The notes below the pieces were generated by a model, which saw only the letters and a list, made by a program, of their open reading frames with translations, did not search any database and was not told the origin of the DNA. DNA of 64,000 bases from Bacteroidales bacterium. Lineage in GTDB: Bacteria; Bacteroidota; Bacteroidia; Bacteroidales; UBA932. The stretch is taken from positions 33,691-97,690 of the forward strand of contig JAFQFD010000005.1 of assembly GCA_017415715.1 (NCBI GenBank), in the 5' to 3' direction. Numbering within the stretch: position 1 is the first letter of the stretch; the number at the start of each line of letters is the position of its first letter. The position numbers and the translations under genes were made by a program. Positions 8,383 through 17,034 of this stretch are shown in pieces.

Positions 8383-10229
8383 GAGAGATTTACCTTTCCG
8401 GATTCAACACTTTCGTCCTTCCGTTCATGTTCGGAATGCTCTTCGTTCTGGGCTGGTGCCTGATCGGAGCGGTCAGGATCATATTCCAGCTGACTCCGGA
8501 TGACAGGAAAAAGTTCTTCCTGTCATTCCTCAATCCGAAGATCATGCTCAAGAACATCAGGGACTGGTTCTGCGACTGCCTCTTCCACGTAAAGTTATGG
8601 AAAAGAAACAAGCTGCTGGGATACATGCACTCGAGCATAGCGTTCGGATGGTTCATGATAATTGTGTTGGGACACATAGAGGTTTTCCTTTACACACCGC
8701 AGCGCATGCACCAGATGTGGTATCCGATATTTTTCAGATACTTCGTGGCCGTAACAGACAGCACCATGAAGGGATCGTTCTTCTTCTTCCTGATGGACTT
8801 CTTCCTTCTGGTAGTGCTCAGCGGCATCGTTCTGGCTATAATAAAGAGGGCCCGTTCAAGAATATTCGGAATGAGGCGCACCACCAGAGCCAGCATTACA
8901 GACCTGATAGGACTATACTCTCTTTGGGCTATTTTCCCGCTCAGGCTCCTTGCTGAAGGCTTTACAGCCGACATCAGCGGAGGATCATTCCTCACCAAAT
9001 CACTCAATCTGGTGCTCCACTCCTTCCTGAGTGACCAGATGAACATGCTGCCTACCTGGTGGGCATATTCAATAGCCCTGTGCATATTCATGTGCATCCT
9101 GCCGTTCAGCAGATACATGCACATCCCAGCTGAGATCCTGCTCATACCTATGAGGAATGCGGGGATTCCGGTACGGCATGCGCGCAAAGGAATCGCCAGA
9201 CTGCAGGTATATTCATGTCCGGGCTGCGGAGTCTGCATCGACGCCTGCCCTATGGGCGTGGTGAAGGCCAACAGCAAGGACGCCACAGTATACCTTAACC
9301 GTCAGATCAAGCGAAATAATGAAAGACGCATTGAAGAAATCAGCGATAAATGTCTGCTTTGTGGCAAGTGTACAGCTGTATGTCCGGTCGGTGTTGAAGG
9401 TGACAGGATCAGGATTGCCCAGAGGTCTATCAGACCTTATAACTTAGCTCCTGACTACTCGAATATAGACGAAAATTCAGCGATTTTGGCAGTTAACAAT
9501 TTTGTTAGCACTAATAACAATATTGTTTCAACCGCTAATAATGAAAGGGTTCTATATTTTGCCGGATGTATGACCGCATTGACTCCGGGAATACGGAAAT
9601 CAATGGAGTCAGTCCTCCGGAAAGCAGGCGTAAACTACAGAATGATGGACAAGGACGGCGGAATATGCTGCGGTAGGCCTATGCTTATGGCCGGAAGAAA
9701 GGACCCTGCGAAGGAAATGATCCGCAAGAACACCAACATCATAAAGTCATCCGGAGCGACTACCCTACTTCTCAGCTGCCCTATATGTCTGAAGGTGTTC
9801 AAGGAAGAATATGAGCTTGATGGAATAGAAATAATTCACCACACAGAATTTATGGACAGGCTGATAGCTGAAGGCAGACTTCATGTAGAAAGTTCGGAAG
9901 TCCGCTATGCCTACCATGATCCATGTGAGCTTGGAAGAGGATGCGGAGTCTACGATCAGCCTCGCAGAGTCGTTGCCGCTGCCGGACAGCTTGTCGAAGG
10001 TGCGAAATCCGGAAAGGAAAGCATCTGCTGCGGAGGCAGCCTCGGCAGTCTTAGCCTGGGATTCGAACAGAGAAAGCTGATGACAGAAAATGCGATCAAC
10101 AATCTGACCGCGGACAATCCGGACGCAATAGTCACGGCCTGCCCTCTTTGCAAGACGACATTCGGCAGATACGCAGACAGGCCGGTAGTTGACATCGTTG
10201 AAGTAATAGACTCAAAGACAGGAAATTAA
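8379..10229 (+). CDS. Membrane-bound HdrE/HdrD-like fusion with two complete CCG sites
   Basis: 616 residues. The N-terminal ~265 contain about six hydrophobic helices resembling the NarI/HdrE cytochrome-type membrane subunit. A dicluster ferredoxin follows (CPGCGVCIDACP near 286; CLLCGKCTAVCP near 327). Two complete CCG sites end the protein: GCMTAL, CCGRPM and CPIC, then HDPCELG, CCGGSL and CPLC. This fuses what are separate membrane and catalytic subunits in HdrED. It could link quinone to the soluble HdrABC-like proteins. A short segment near residues 355-390 is Asn-rich and probably a linker. Confidence 0.83.
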   Translation: MREIYLSGFNTFVLPFMFGMLFVLGWCLIGAVRIIFQLTPDDRKKFFLSFLNPKIMLKNIRDWFCDCLFHVKLWKRNKLLGYMHSSIAFGWFMIIVLGHIEVFLYTPQRMHQMWYPIFFRYFVAVTDSTMKGSFFFFLMDFFLLVVLSGIVLAIIKRARSRIFGMRRTTRASITDLIGLYSLWAIFPLRLLAEGFTADISGGSFLTKSLNLVLHSFLSDQMNMLPTWWAYSIALCIFMCILPFSRYMHIPAEILLIPMRNAGIPVRHARKGIARLQVYSCPGCGVCIDACPMGVVKANSKDATVYLNRQIKRNNERRIEEISDKCLLCGKCTAVCPVGVEGDRIRIAQRSIRPYNLAPDYSNIDENSAILAVNNFVSTNNNIVSTANNERVLYFAGCMTALTPGIRKSMESVLRKAGVNYRMMDKDGGICCGRPMLMAGRKDPAKEMIRKNTNIIKSSGATTLLLSCPICLKVFKEEYELDGIEIIHHTEFMDRLIAEGRLHVESSEVRYAYHDPCELGRGCGVYDQPRRVVAAAGQLVEGAKSGKESICCGGSLGSLSLGFEQRKLMTENAINNLTADNPDAIVTACPLCKTTFGRYADRPVVDIVEVIDSKTGN

Positions 10230-10246
10230 CGACTAAAACCATACAT

Positions 10247-11533
10247 ATGACATTCAAACCTACAAAGTATGCGCTCAGATGCTGCGCAACAGGCAACATC
10301 TTCGAAGATGCAGGCTGGAGCCTTGCAGATCCGCATTGCGACTGCCCAAGCCTTGTAAGGGCTGAGTACGAACAGAAGAAATTCAACCCACGCGAAGATC
10401 TCGACGGATTCTACAGATATGCTGACTGGCTTCCGATCAGAAGGACACTGAGGGGATCTTGCGCTCCTATTACATATAAGAGTGAAGCCCTTGCGGAAGA
10501 ATTGGGACTTGCCAATCTATATATCACCTTCTCCGGATACTGGCCGGAAAAGGGAGCAAAGATGGAAACATGCTCGTTCAAGGAGACAGAAGCATACTCG
10601 GTATGCGCAAGACTCCCGGAGAACACAGGCAAAGTGCTGGTGGTAGCATCTGCAGGCAATACTGCCAGGGCTTTTGCCAAGGTATGCTCAGACAACAACA
10701 TCCCTCTCCTCATCTCCATACCGGAGGACAATATCAGCGCCTTGTGGTTCACAAAGCCGCTGAATGACTGCGTCAAGATCATTGTTTCGCCGAAAGGTTC
10801 AGACTATTTTGACGCTATAGCCCTGTCTGACAAAGTCTGCACTGACAGCAGATTCATGGCTGAAGGAGGTGCAAAAAATGTCGCAAGACGCGACGGAATG
10901 GGAACAACCTTACTATCTGCCGTTGAAGCAATAGGAAGGATTCCGGATGCATATTTCCAGGCAATCGGCAGCGGCACGGGCACCATCGCAGCATGGGAGA
11001 ACAACCTCAGGCTTATCGAGGACGGCAGATTCGGCACTCACAAGATGCGCCTCTACCCTTCTCAGAACGATCCGTTCACCATCATGTATGATTCATGGAA
11101 ACTGCACTCAAGAGGCCTTGTCGACATGACTCCTGATCAGGCGCGTGAGGCTGCCGCAATCATAGACGCAAAGGTTCTTTCAAACAGAAAACCGCCTTAC
11201 GGACTCGCAGGAGGCCTGTTTGACTCGATGGAAGATGCCGGTGGCGATATGTTCAAGGTAACAAACGACGAGCTTCATACCTGGAAAAAGAGGTTCCTCG
11301 AACTCGAAGGCATCGACATCCACAACGCTGCTGCAGTGGCAGTTGCATCACTCGCCCAGGCTGTTTCATGCGGCGCAGTTGTCAAAGACGAGACAATAAT
11401 GCTTAACATCACAGGCGGCGGAGAAGACAGAGCGAAATCCGAGCAGGAGATCGTTTACGCCAGACCGCACCTCGTGCTTGATCCTGCACTTTCTGCGGAA
11501 GACATCATATCAGAAATAAACAAACTGTACTAA
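10247..11533 (+). CDS. Cysteate synthase-like PLP enzyme (threonine synthase paralogue)
   Basis: 428 residues of the fold-type II PLP family. The N-terminus has a zinc-ribbon-like set of cysteines (RCCATG, HCDC). The probable PLP lysine lies in TCSFKETEA (about 109), the phosphate/substrate loop in ASAGNTARAFA and the glycine loop in GSGTGTIAAWE. Canonical Bacteroidetes ThrC begins differently and carries SFKDR. As I recall them, the segments YWPEKGAKMETCSFK and GGAKNVARRDGMG resemble archaeal cysteate synthase, which makes L-cysteate from O-phosphoserine and sulfite. In Bacteroidetes cysteate feeds sulfonolipid synthesis. Threonine synthase remains the alternative. Confidence 0.7.
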   Translation: MTFKPTKYALRCCATGNIFEDAGWSLADPHCDCPSLVRAEYEQKKFNPREDLDGFYRYADWLPIRRTLRGSCAPITYKSEALAEELGLANLYITFSGYWPEKGAKMETCSFKETEAYSVCARLPENTGKVLVVASAGNTARAFAKVCSDNNIPLLISIPEDNISALWFTKPLNDCVKIIVSPKGSDYFDAIALSDKVCTDSRFMAEGGAKNVARRDGMGTTLLSAVEAIGRIPDAYFQAIGSGTGTIAAWENNLRLIEDGRFGTHKMRLYPSQNDPFTIMYDSWKLHSRGLVDMTPDQAREAAAIIDAKVLSNRKPPYGLAGGLFDSMEDAGGDMFKVTNDELHTWKKRFLELEGIDIHNAAAVAVASLAQAVSCGAVVKDETIMLNITGGGEDRAKSEQEIVYARPHLVLDPALSAEDIISEINKLY

Positions 11534-11536
11534 AAC

Positions 11537-12457
11537 ATGAAGATTTCAACATTACTGCAAGCCGTTCCGGCTGACACCCTTAATGCCGTCCAGGCTGAAA
11601 TTGCAGCCGTAGCCGAAAAACTGACAACAACACCACCATCAGAACTTCTCAAAGATCTCATCGACAGCGCCGTTGCTTTTGGTCTGAAAGTCATCGCCGC
11701 ATTTGTGATTTACTTCATAGGTGCATGGCTTATCAAGAAAATCAAGAAGATCCTTACAAGAATTTTCGAGAAGAGACAGACCGACGAAGCAATCGCTTCG
11801 TTCATTCAAAGCATCGTGAGCATTGCAATGACGATAATGCTCATCATCATAACTATCGGAGCATTAGGAATTGACACCACTTCAATTGCAGCATTGCTTG
11901 CAGGTGGTGGAATGGCCATAGGAATGGCACTCAATGGTACCGTACAGAACTTTGCCGGCGGCATCATGATCATACTGTTCAAGCCGTTCAAGGCAGATGA
12001 CTTCGTTGAAGTGGGAGGATATTCCGGAACTGTAGAGGAAGTATCCATCACAAGCACCAAACTGAGAACTACTGACAACAGAATCATCATCATTCCAAAC
12101 GGGGTGATCTCAAACGGAACGATAAACAATTATTCGCAAATGCCACTCCGCAGGCTTGACCTGACCGTAGATGTGGAGTATGGGACATCTGCAGAAAAGA
12201 CATGCGAAGCAGTCAGTGAGCTCATAAAGGCAGACACAAGAATCCTGACCTCATCTGTTGAGGGCGCCGCTGATCCTTTTGTGGCTTTGAGTGCCCTGAA
12301 AGACTCCAGCATACAGTTCGTCATCAGAGTATGGGTGAAATCAGAAGACTACTGGAATGTAAACTTCGACCTTATAGCCAAGATCTATGAAGAACTTCCA
12401 AAGAAGGGAATCAACTTCCCATATCCGAAACTGGATGTCAATATTTTGAATAAATAG
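11537..12457 (+). CDS. mscS: Small-conductance mechanosensitive channel, MscS family
   Basis: 306 residues with three hydrophobic helices. The pore-lining helix reads GIDTTSIAALLAGGGMAIGM followed by LNGTVQNFAGG, the classic Gly/Ala-rich TM3. A beta domain (PFKADDFVEVGGYSGTVEEV) and the C-terminal mixed domain follow. The length and motifs fit E. coli-type MscS, which releases solutes on hypo-osmotic shock. It starts three bases after the previous stop and ends the eight-gene operon before a strong terminator. Confidence 0.9.
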   Translation: MKISTLLQAVPADTLNAVQAEIAAVAEKLTTTPPSELLKDLIDSAVAFGLKVIAAFVIYFIGAWLIKKIKKILTRIFEKRQTDEAIASFIQSIVSIAMTIMLIIITIGALGIDTTSIAALLAGGGMAIGMALNGTVQNFAGGIMIILFKPFKADDFVEVGGYSGTVEEVSITSTKLRTTDNRIIIIPNGVISNGTINNYSQMPLRRLDLTVDVEYGTSAEKTCEAVSELIKADTRILTSSVEGAADPFVALSALKDSSIQFVIRVWVKSEDYWNVNFDLIAKIYEELPKKGINFPYPKLDVNILNK

Positions 12458-12490
12458 AAAAATGGACTTCAAGATTGAAGTCCATTTTTC
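12457..12490. terminator. Bidirectional terminator between mscS and the acyltransferase gene
   Basis: A 15-bp stem (AAAAATGGACTTCA paired with TGAAGTCCATTTTT) with a 3-4 base loop and A/T tracts on both sides. It serves both convergent genes. Confidence 0.88.
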
Positions 12491-13663
12491 TTATAATAAA
12501 ATTCCTCCGGTAACTTTCTCTTTCTTCAGAAGTTCCTTGGCCGATACCGGATTGGCGTATATCTCAAGGAAATGCTTTCTTAGATCGGCCCTGTTAAGCT
12601 CCGGTTCAACTGTGTCAAGCTGGTGCTCCATATAAGCGACAAACTCCTGGGCTTCCTCTAGCGAGTACCTGTCAGAGTACTTGAACGAATGGTTGAGGAT
12701 ATCGTAGGCTATGTAATTGTTTTTCCACAACTTATACCCATCAATAACTCTAATGTCTACAGCGTGACGGATAAGCTGATATCTGTCATTCTTATCGCAT
12801 TTGGCAGCAGCTGCAATCTCTTCAGAGGTCAAAGGAGTTCCTATGTTGAGATGAATGTTTCCCTTCTGCTGCATGATGCCCACCATGATGCTGTTGAAGT
12901 CCTCTCCTTCAGCCTTGACATATTTATGCTTTCGTGAAATCACAAGCTCACGCGCCTTCAAGACATCACAAGGTTCGTATTCGTACGAGATGCTCATAGG
13001 AATGATGTTGAGCTCCTCGAAATTGCTCTGGAAATCAGCCTGGCCGCTCATGTCAAGCATCTTGAGAAGGCCTTGCTCGGTTACATCGTAACCGTTCTTT
13101 GTCCTTCCCTGACGCTGTGCAAGCCATATCGAGCTCCTCTGCTCTGTAATGTTGAGTCTGATATACTTGGAAAGCATCTGAGATGACAGATAAAGCTCGC
13201 GGGCAGAGATGCCACGAACAACCTTGATCATTCTGTTGGAACGTATCAGGTATTCTATCGCCTTGTTTGTTATGAGGTTGTCACCTACTGCTATCTCAGT
13301 AAAAGGAATGCCGTTAGTATACAATACCAGCTGAGTGATGGCAGGATCCAGAATAATGTCCCTGTGATTTGACAGGGCAAGGAACTTTTTCTGCGGATCT
13401 ATATTGGAAACTCCGTCATATGAGAAGTTATGAGCTGTCCTCTGAAGCACCCAGCGGACGAACTTCTGCATGACAAGAATCTGAAAATCGTCAATAGTCT
13501 TGACGCTCTTAAGAAGGTTCTTAAGAAAATCAGGGGCCTCCTCCGGAAAGAAATACTGAGATGCCTGGTTTACAACAGGATACTCAGCCAATGCGCTAAG
13601 CGCCTGGGCCGCTTCTGCATCATTATACGGGCTGATGCTCTCGAATTCGGTCAGATCTACCAT
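12491..13663 (-). CDS. PlsB/LPLAT-type acyltransferase
   Basis: 390 residues. The acyltransferase signature appears as LSNHRDIILDP (NHxxxD type), followed by an acyl-acceptor segment around SSIWLAQRQGRTKNG, which resembles the FPEGGRS block of glycerolipid acyltransferases. The likely role is transfer of an acyl chain in phospholipid or other lipid synthesis at the membrane. It has its own promoter with both boxes (13688-13718, minus strand) and lies 58 bases downstream of queA. Confidence 0.75.
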   Translation of the reverse strand: MVDLTEFESISPYNDAEAAQALSALAEYPVVNQASQYFFPEEAPDFLKNLLKSVKTIDDFQILVMQKFVRWVLQRTAHNFSYDGVSNIDPQKKFLALSNHRDIILDPAITQLVLYTNGIPFTEIAVGDNLITNKAIEYLIRSNRMIKVVRGISARELYLSSQMLSKYIRLNITEQRSSIWLAQRQGRTKNGYDVTEQGLLKMLDMSGQADFQSNFEELNIIPMSISYEYEPCDVLKARELVISRKHKYVKAEGEDFNSIMVGIMQQKGNIHLNIGTPLTSEEIAAAAKCDKNDRYQLIRHAVDIRVIDGYKLWKNNYIAYDILNHSFKYSDRYSLEEAQEFVAYMEHQLDTVEPELNRADLRKHFLEIYANPVSAKELLKKEKVTGGILL

Positions 13664-13687
13664 AGGTCAAAAATTTAGTACATTATG

Positions 13688-13718
13688 CAAATGTAAGAAA
13701 AACAGCGCAATAAACCAA
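13688..13718 (-). promoter_or_regulatory. Promoter of the acyltransferase gene (TTG-N20-TACATTTG)
   Basis: On the minus strand a TTG (13716-13718) is followed after exactly 20 bases by TACATTTG (13688-13695). This is an almost ideal Bacteroidetes housekeeping promoter, about 25 bases upstream of the start codon. Confidence 0.75.
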
Positions 13719-13721
13719 CAG

Positions 13722-14930
13722 CTACCTGCGGAACAGAAGCGAACTGTCGCCATAGCTGAGGAACCTGAAATCATTAGCAAGAGCATAGTCATATATACGG
13801 TTCCAATCGCCTTTGACGAAGGCAGAGATAAGCAGCAGAAGAGTGCTCTGAGGCTGATGGAAATTGGTAACCAGCACATCAACAATCCTGAACTTGAACC
13901 CAGGAACTATTATTATCCTCGTTCCTGTCTGAAGAGACGTCAGGCCGTTTTCTTCCATATACGAGGCAAGCGCCTCTAAAGCGCTGGACGTAGAGTACTC
14001 ATAGTCACGCGAATATGGCGCCCACTGTTCCACCGTTTCGGGATGTCCGTTTTCAATGCAGCTGACGCCTAGATAATATAGCGACTCAAGAGTCCTTACA
14101 GACGTCGTCCCGACAGCTATCACCTTGCCGAGCCTGTCGATCAGCGTCTTGAGGAAGTCCAATGTTATGACAAAAGGCTCCCTATGCATTGTATGTTCGG
14201 ACACTTTCTCACTCTTTACGGGAAGGAAAGTTCCGGCCCCCACATGCAGGCAGACTGTCTGAATCGATATATCTTTTGACTTTAGAGAGTCCAGCACCGA
14301 TTCGGTAAAATGCAGGCCGGCCGTCGGCGCGGCTACCGAACCGCGATATCTGGCATAGAGGGTCTGGTATCTCTCCAGGTCAATGTCCTCGGTGTCTCTG
14401 TTAAGATACGGCGGTATAGGCACCTGCCCGCAGGCCTCAAGAACAGCAGAGAATGGAACTCCTCCTGTCCACGAGAATTCAACAACAGAGGTCTCGCCTT
14501 TTCGTTCTACGAGATCGGCCTTAAGGTCAATCTCGGAAAGACGAGGTTGATTCTCAGGATTATACACTTTCAGGGTATCACCTTTCCACCTTTTGACATT
14601 GCCGACAATACATTTCCATGAACATCTGCCCGTACAGGCAAACATTGAGACATATTCCTCAGGAGAAACCGGTTCCAGGCAGAATATCTCAATGTGGGCT
14701 CCGGAGTCTCTCTGGAAATGGAGTCTTGCAGGTACGACCTTGGTATCATTGAATACCATAATATGTCCTTGCGGCAGGTATTCGGATATATTGTTGAATA
14801 TAGAAGCATTGATTAAACCATCCTTGTAAATGAGAAGTTTTGAGTGGTCTCTCTGTTCAAGGGGATACTTGGCAATCCTCTCATCAGGAAGTGGATAATT
14901 ATAATCTGATATATTTATCTGTGGAATCAT
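13722..14930 (-). CDS. queA: tRNA preQ1(34) S-adenosylmethionine ribosyltransferase-isomerase (QueA family)
   Basis: 402 residues from the ATG at 14930. A longer frame exists upstream, but the family N-terminus (ISDYNYPLPDERIAKYPLEQRD) begins just after this ATG. Other family blocks are HIMVFNDTKVVPARL, YQTLYARYRGSVAAPTAGLHF, VGAGTFLPV and VTNFHQPQSTLLLL. QueA transfers and isomerises the ribosyl group of SAM to make epoxyqueuosine in tRNA. At ~400 residues this is the longer QueA type common in Bacteroidetes, so a specialised paralogue is possible. Confidence 0.88.
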   Translation of the reverse strand: MIPQINISDYNYPLPDERIAKYPLEQRDHSKLLIYKDGLINASIFNNISEYLPQGHIMVFNDTKVVPARLHFQRDSGAHIEIFCLEPVSPEEYVSMFACTGRCSWKCIVGNVKRWKGDTLKVYNPENQPRLSEIDLKADLVERKGETSVVEFSWTGGVPFSAVLEACGQVPIPPYLNRDTEDIDLERYQTLYARYRGSVAAPTAGLHFTESVLDSLKSKDISIQTVCLHVGAGTFLPVKSEKVSEHTMHREPFVITLDFLKTLIDRLGKVIAVGTTSVRTLESLYYLGVSCIENGHPETVEQWAPYSRDYEYSTSSALEALASYMEENGLTSLQTGTRIIIVPGFKFRIVDVLVTNFHQPQSTLLLLISAFVKGDWNRIYDYALANDFRFLSYGDSSLLFRR

Positions 14931-14956
14931 TATTTGTGTCCAGTTGTAAATTTTTA

Positions 14957-14964
14957 CAAAAATA
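14957..14964 (-). promoter_or_regulatory. -7 box TATTTTTG for queA
   Basis: A TAnnTTTG match on the minus strand 26 bases upstream of the chosen queA start. It lies inside the rejected longer reading frame and so supports the internal ATG. Confidence 0.5.
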
Positions 14965-15230
14965 CGCAATTCTCGCGAAATGTAAAAATTCCGACCGTTC
15001 ACATTTGTAATTCACAAAAGTAAATCAACATCTCCTTGTCCTATGATTAATTTTTGTAACATCTTTATCCGAATTCAACAATATTCCCATCCTATTTGTA
15101 ACGTGCAATTTTTGTAATATAAAATTATCTTATATGTCATTTTACCTCTAAGTAAGTAACTGATACTCTGCTATTTATAATATTCTACTTACATTATTAT
15201 TTAATTATGGAGATGTAATTTGACGTAATT
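14965..15230. other. AT-rich intergenic stretch
   Basis: Very AT-rich, with several TTTGTAA-like strings (for example near 15051 and 15110). I see no open reading frame, stable hairpin or complete promoter here. Confidence 0.4.
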
Positions 15231-15332
15231 ATGGCCAATAAGTCGGCAAAACGCAACAAAATGCAGATTTTAACAATACTTATATACGGGATACTCAGCA
15301 CTTTATATTATTTTATTGTAAGCATTGATTAA
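15231..15332 (+). CDS. Candidate 33-residue single-span membrane peptide
   Basis: An ATG-initiated frame of 33 codons ending in TAA at 15330. The product has a basic start (MANKSAKRNK) followed by ~20 hydrophobic or aromatic residues (ILTILIYGILSTLYYFIVS), so it would be a small inner-membrane protein following the positive-inside rule. A GGAG lies about 20 bases upstream. I recognise no family. The basic-then-hydrophobic composition is unlikely by chance in such AT-rich DNA but is not proof of expression. Confidence 0.4.
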   Translation: MANKSAKRNKMQILTILIYGILSTLYYFIVSID

Positions 15333-15387
15333 TCTTAAAATATACCTACACTTCCCTCCCTGTTACAAGATTACACAGCAATGACTA

Positions 15388-15418
15388 TTGTTTTTTACAA
15401 TCCACTTTGTTAATTTTG
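15388..15418 (+). promoter_or_regulatory. Promoter of the XRE regulator gene (TTG-N20-TAATTTTG)
   Basis: TTG at 15388-15390, then 20 bases, then TAATTTTG at 15411-15418. An ideal Bacteroidetes promoter 20 bases upstream of the start at 15439. Confidence 0.8.
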
Positions 15419-15438
15419 TAACATCAAACGTAACAATT

Positions 15439-15894
15439 ATGAATACACGCCTCAAGCAGTTTCTGGCAGCAGAAAACATCTCTCAGTCACAATTCGCCGA
15501 CACCATCAAGGTGGTTCGCGCCAGCGTTTCGCACGTTCTCGCCGGCCGCAACAACCCAAGCTATGATTTCATCAAGGCGATCATGGACAACTACCCCGGC
15601 CTGAACATCGAGTGGCTGATCCTCGGTAAAGGAAAGATGTACAAGGAGACAACACCAGTCCAGACGCAGACTCAGTCGCCAACCTATGACCTGATCGACG
15701 AACCAGGCCTTTTTGCCTACGAAGAAGAAGACTCTCTTGTCGAAATTCCCTCACCCGTGACAAGCACTCCGGAAAATACAGAATCCTCGATTGACATCAA
15801 TGCTCAAAGTAAGATTACACAACAAAATATAAAACAAAGAGTTGTGTCTAAAATAATCATCTTGTATGACGACGGATCGTTCCAGGAAATGTAA
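15439..15894 (+). CDS. XRE-family helix-turn-helix regulator
   Basis: 151 residues from the ATG at 15439. The frame extends upstream to 15388, but that would cover the promoter. Residues 1-65 form an HTH domain (MNTRLKQFLAAENISQSQFA, then SVSHVLAGRNNPSYDFIKA) of the lambda-repressor type. The middle is a Gln/Thr/Pro-rich linker. The last ~18 residues (QRVVSKIIILYDDGSFQEM) resemble a short conserved tail seen in Bacteroidetes XRE regulators. Targets are unknown. It is monocistronic, with its own promoter and terminator. Confidence 0.82.
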   Translation: MNTRLKQFLAAENISQSQFADTIKVVRASVSHVLAGRNNPSYDFIKAIMDNYPGLNIEWLILGKGKMYKETTPVQTQTQSPTYDLIDEPGLFAYEEEDSLVEIPSPVTSTPENTESSIDINAQSKITQQNIKQRVVSKIIILYDDGSFQEM

Positions 15895-15897
15895 GTG

Positions 15898-15931
15898 AAA
15901 GTGGTGCCCCGGCTCCACTTTATTTATTTTT
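15898..15931 (+). terminator. Terminator of the XRE regulator gene
   Basis: AAAGTGG and GCC pair with GGC and CCACTTT around a short loop with one T-T mismatch, followed by ATTTATTTTT. Confidence 0.7.
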
Positions 15932-15957
15932 CCCATCCAGTATTTAGCAGTATTTAG

Positions 15958-15965
15958 TATCTTTG
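15958..15965 (+). promoter_or_regulatory. -7 box TATCTTTG for pyrD-cinA
   Basis: An exact TAnnTTTG match 21 bases before the ATG at 15987. It overlaps the alternative upstream start at 15963 and so argues for the downstream one. No clear -33 TTG. Confidence 0.5.
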
Positions 15966-15986
15966 TTATATAATATAACGAAAGAT

Positions 15987-17024
15987 ATGTATAAGCACAT
16001 CCTCAAACCCATCCTGTTCCAATTCAATCCGGAAACTGCCCATAATCTGTTATTCTCTCTTCTTACCTTCCTGCGGCATATCCCAGGGGCAAGAGCGATA
16101 ATGAGAGCCATTTATAAAAAGGACTCTCCAAAGCTTGCACGCGAAGTGTTCGGGCTGAATTTCCCCAATCCTGTCGGTCTGGCAGGCGGCTTGGACAAGA
16201 ATGGAGAATTCTACAACGACATGGCCGACTATGGATTCGGATTTGTTGAAATCGGTTCCCTGACACCTAAGCCTCAGGACGGAAATCCCAAGCCAAGATG
16301 CTTCAGAGTGCCTCAGGACAAGGCCATAATCAACAGATTCGGCATCAATAACAAGGGAGTGAAGAATGCCGTAGAGCATCTCAAGAAGGAACGTCCGGAG
16401 GTTATCGTGGCGGCCAACATATCTAAGAACACCACAAGCATAAACGAAGACGCGGCCAAGGACTATGAGACCTCATTTGCCCTCCTCTATGATTTCGTGG
16501 ACATGTTTGTTGTAAACGTCTCCTGCCCTAACGTGGTGGGACTCACTGCATTACAAGACATCTCATTCCTTTCGGACATTGTTGACAGACTGCTTGATCT
16601 GCGAAGATACTACGACACTTATCGTCCTATACTGCTAAAGGTTTCTCCAGATCTGTCAAGGGAGCAGATGGATGACATAATCGACTACTGTCTTCGTTCC
16701 GGTATAGACGGAATCGTTGCCGGCAATACGACAAGAAGCCGTGACGGCCTGACTATTCCTCAGAGCAAGATCGACGAAATCGGCAATGGAGGCATGTCAG
16801 GAGCCCCTGTTCACAAGAAAAACCTTGAACTTGTACGCTATATACATACCAAGTCGCAGGGAAGGTTGCCGATCATCGGAGTCGGCGGCATCATGTCCGG
16901 TAAGGACGCACAGGCCATGATAGAGGCCGGCGCATCACTTGTTGAGATATATTCCGGCTTTATCTATGAAGGCCCAGGTCTGGTAAAGAACATCATCACT
17001 CACCTTGAAAACACTGTAAAATAA
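15987..17024 (+). CDS. pyrD: Dihydroorotate dehydrogenase (quinone), class 2
   Basis: 345 residues from MYKHILKP. The class 2 N-terminal membrane-associating helices (FQFNPETAHNLLFSLLTFL) are present. They are followed by FPNPVGLAGGLDKNGE, EIGSLTPKPQDGNPKPR and NRFGINNKG. The catalytic-base serine lies in NVSCPN and the FMN-binding blocks in VAGNTTRSRDGL and GVGGIMSGKDA. The enzyme oxidises dihydroorotate to orotate in pyrimidine synthesis, passing electrons to quinone. cinA follows after 10 bases, so they are probably co-transcribed. Confidence 0.93.
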   Translation: MYKHILKPILFQFNPETAHNLLFSLLTFLRHIPGARAIMRAIYKKDSPKLAREVFGLNFPNPVGLAGGLDKNGEFYNDMADYGFGFVEIGSLTPKPQDGNPKPRCFRVPQDKAIINRFGINNKGVKNAVEHLKKERPEVIVAANISKNTTSINEDAAKDYETSFALLYDFVDMFVVNVSCPNVVGLTALQDISFLSDIVDRLLDLRRYYDTYRPILLKVSPDLSREQMDDIIDYCLRSGIDGIVAGNTTRSRDGLTIPQSKIDEIGNGGMSGAPVHKKNLELVRYIHTKSQGRLPIIGVGGIMSGKDAQAMIEAGASLVEIYSGFIYEGPGLVKNIITHLENTVK

Positions 17025-17034
17025 GGAATTACTG

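Noticed and set aside
10247-11533. Straightforward threonine synthase call
   Set aside because: The N-terminus and active-site segments differ from the usual Bacteroidetes ThrC and fit cysteate synthase better, so threonine synthase is kept only as the alternative.
14931-15002. 24-codon N-terminal extension of queA
   Set aside because: It is not part of the family N-terminus and would cover the -7 box at 14957.
15388-15438. Upstream start for the XRE regulator
   Set aside because: It lies on top of a complete promoter, so it cannot be in the mRNA.
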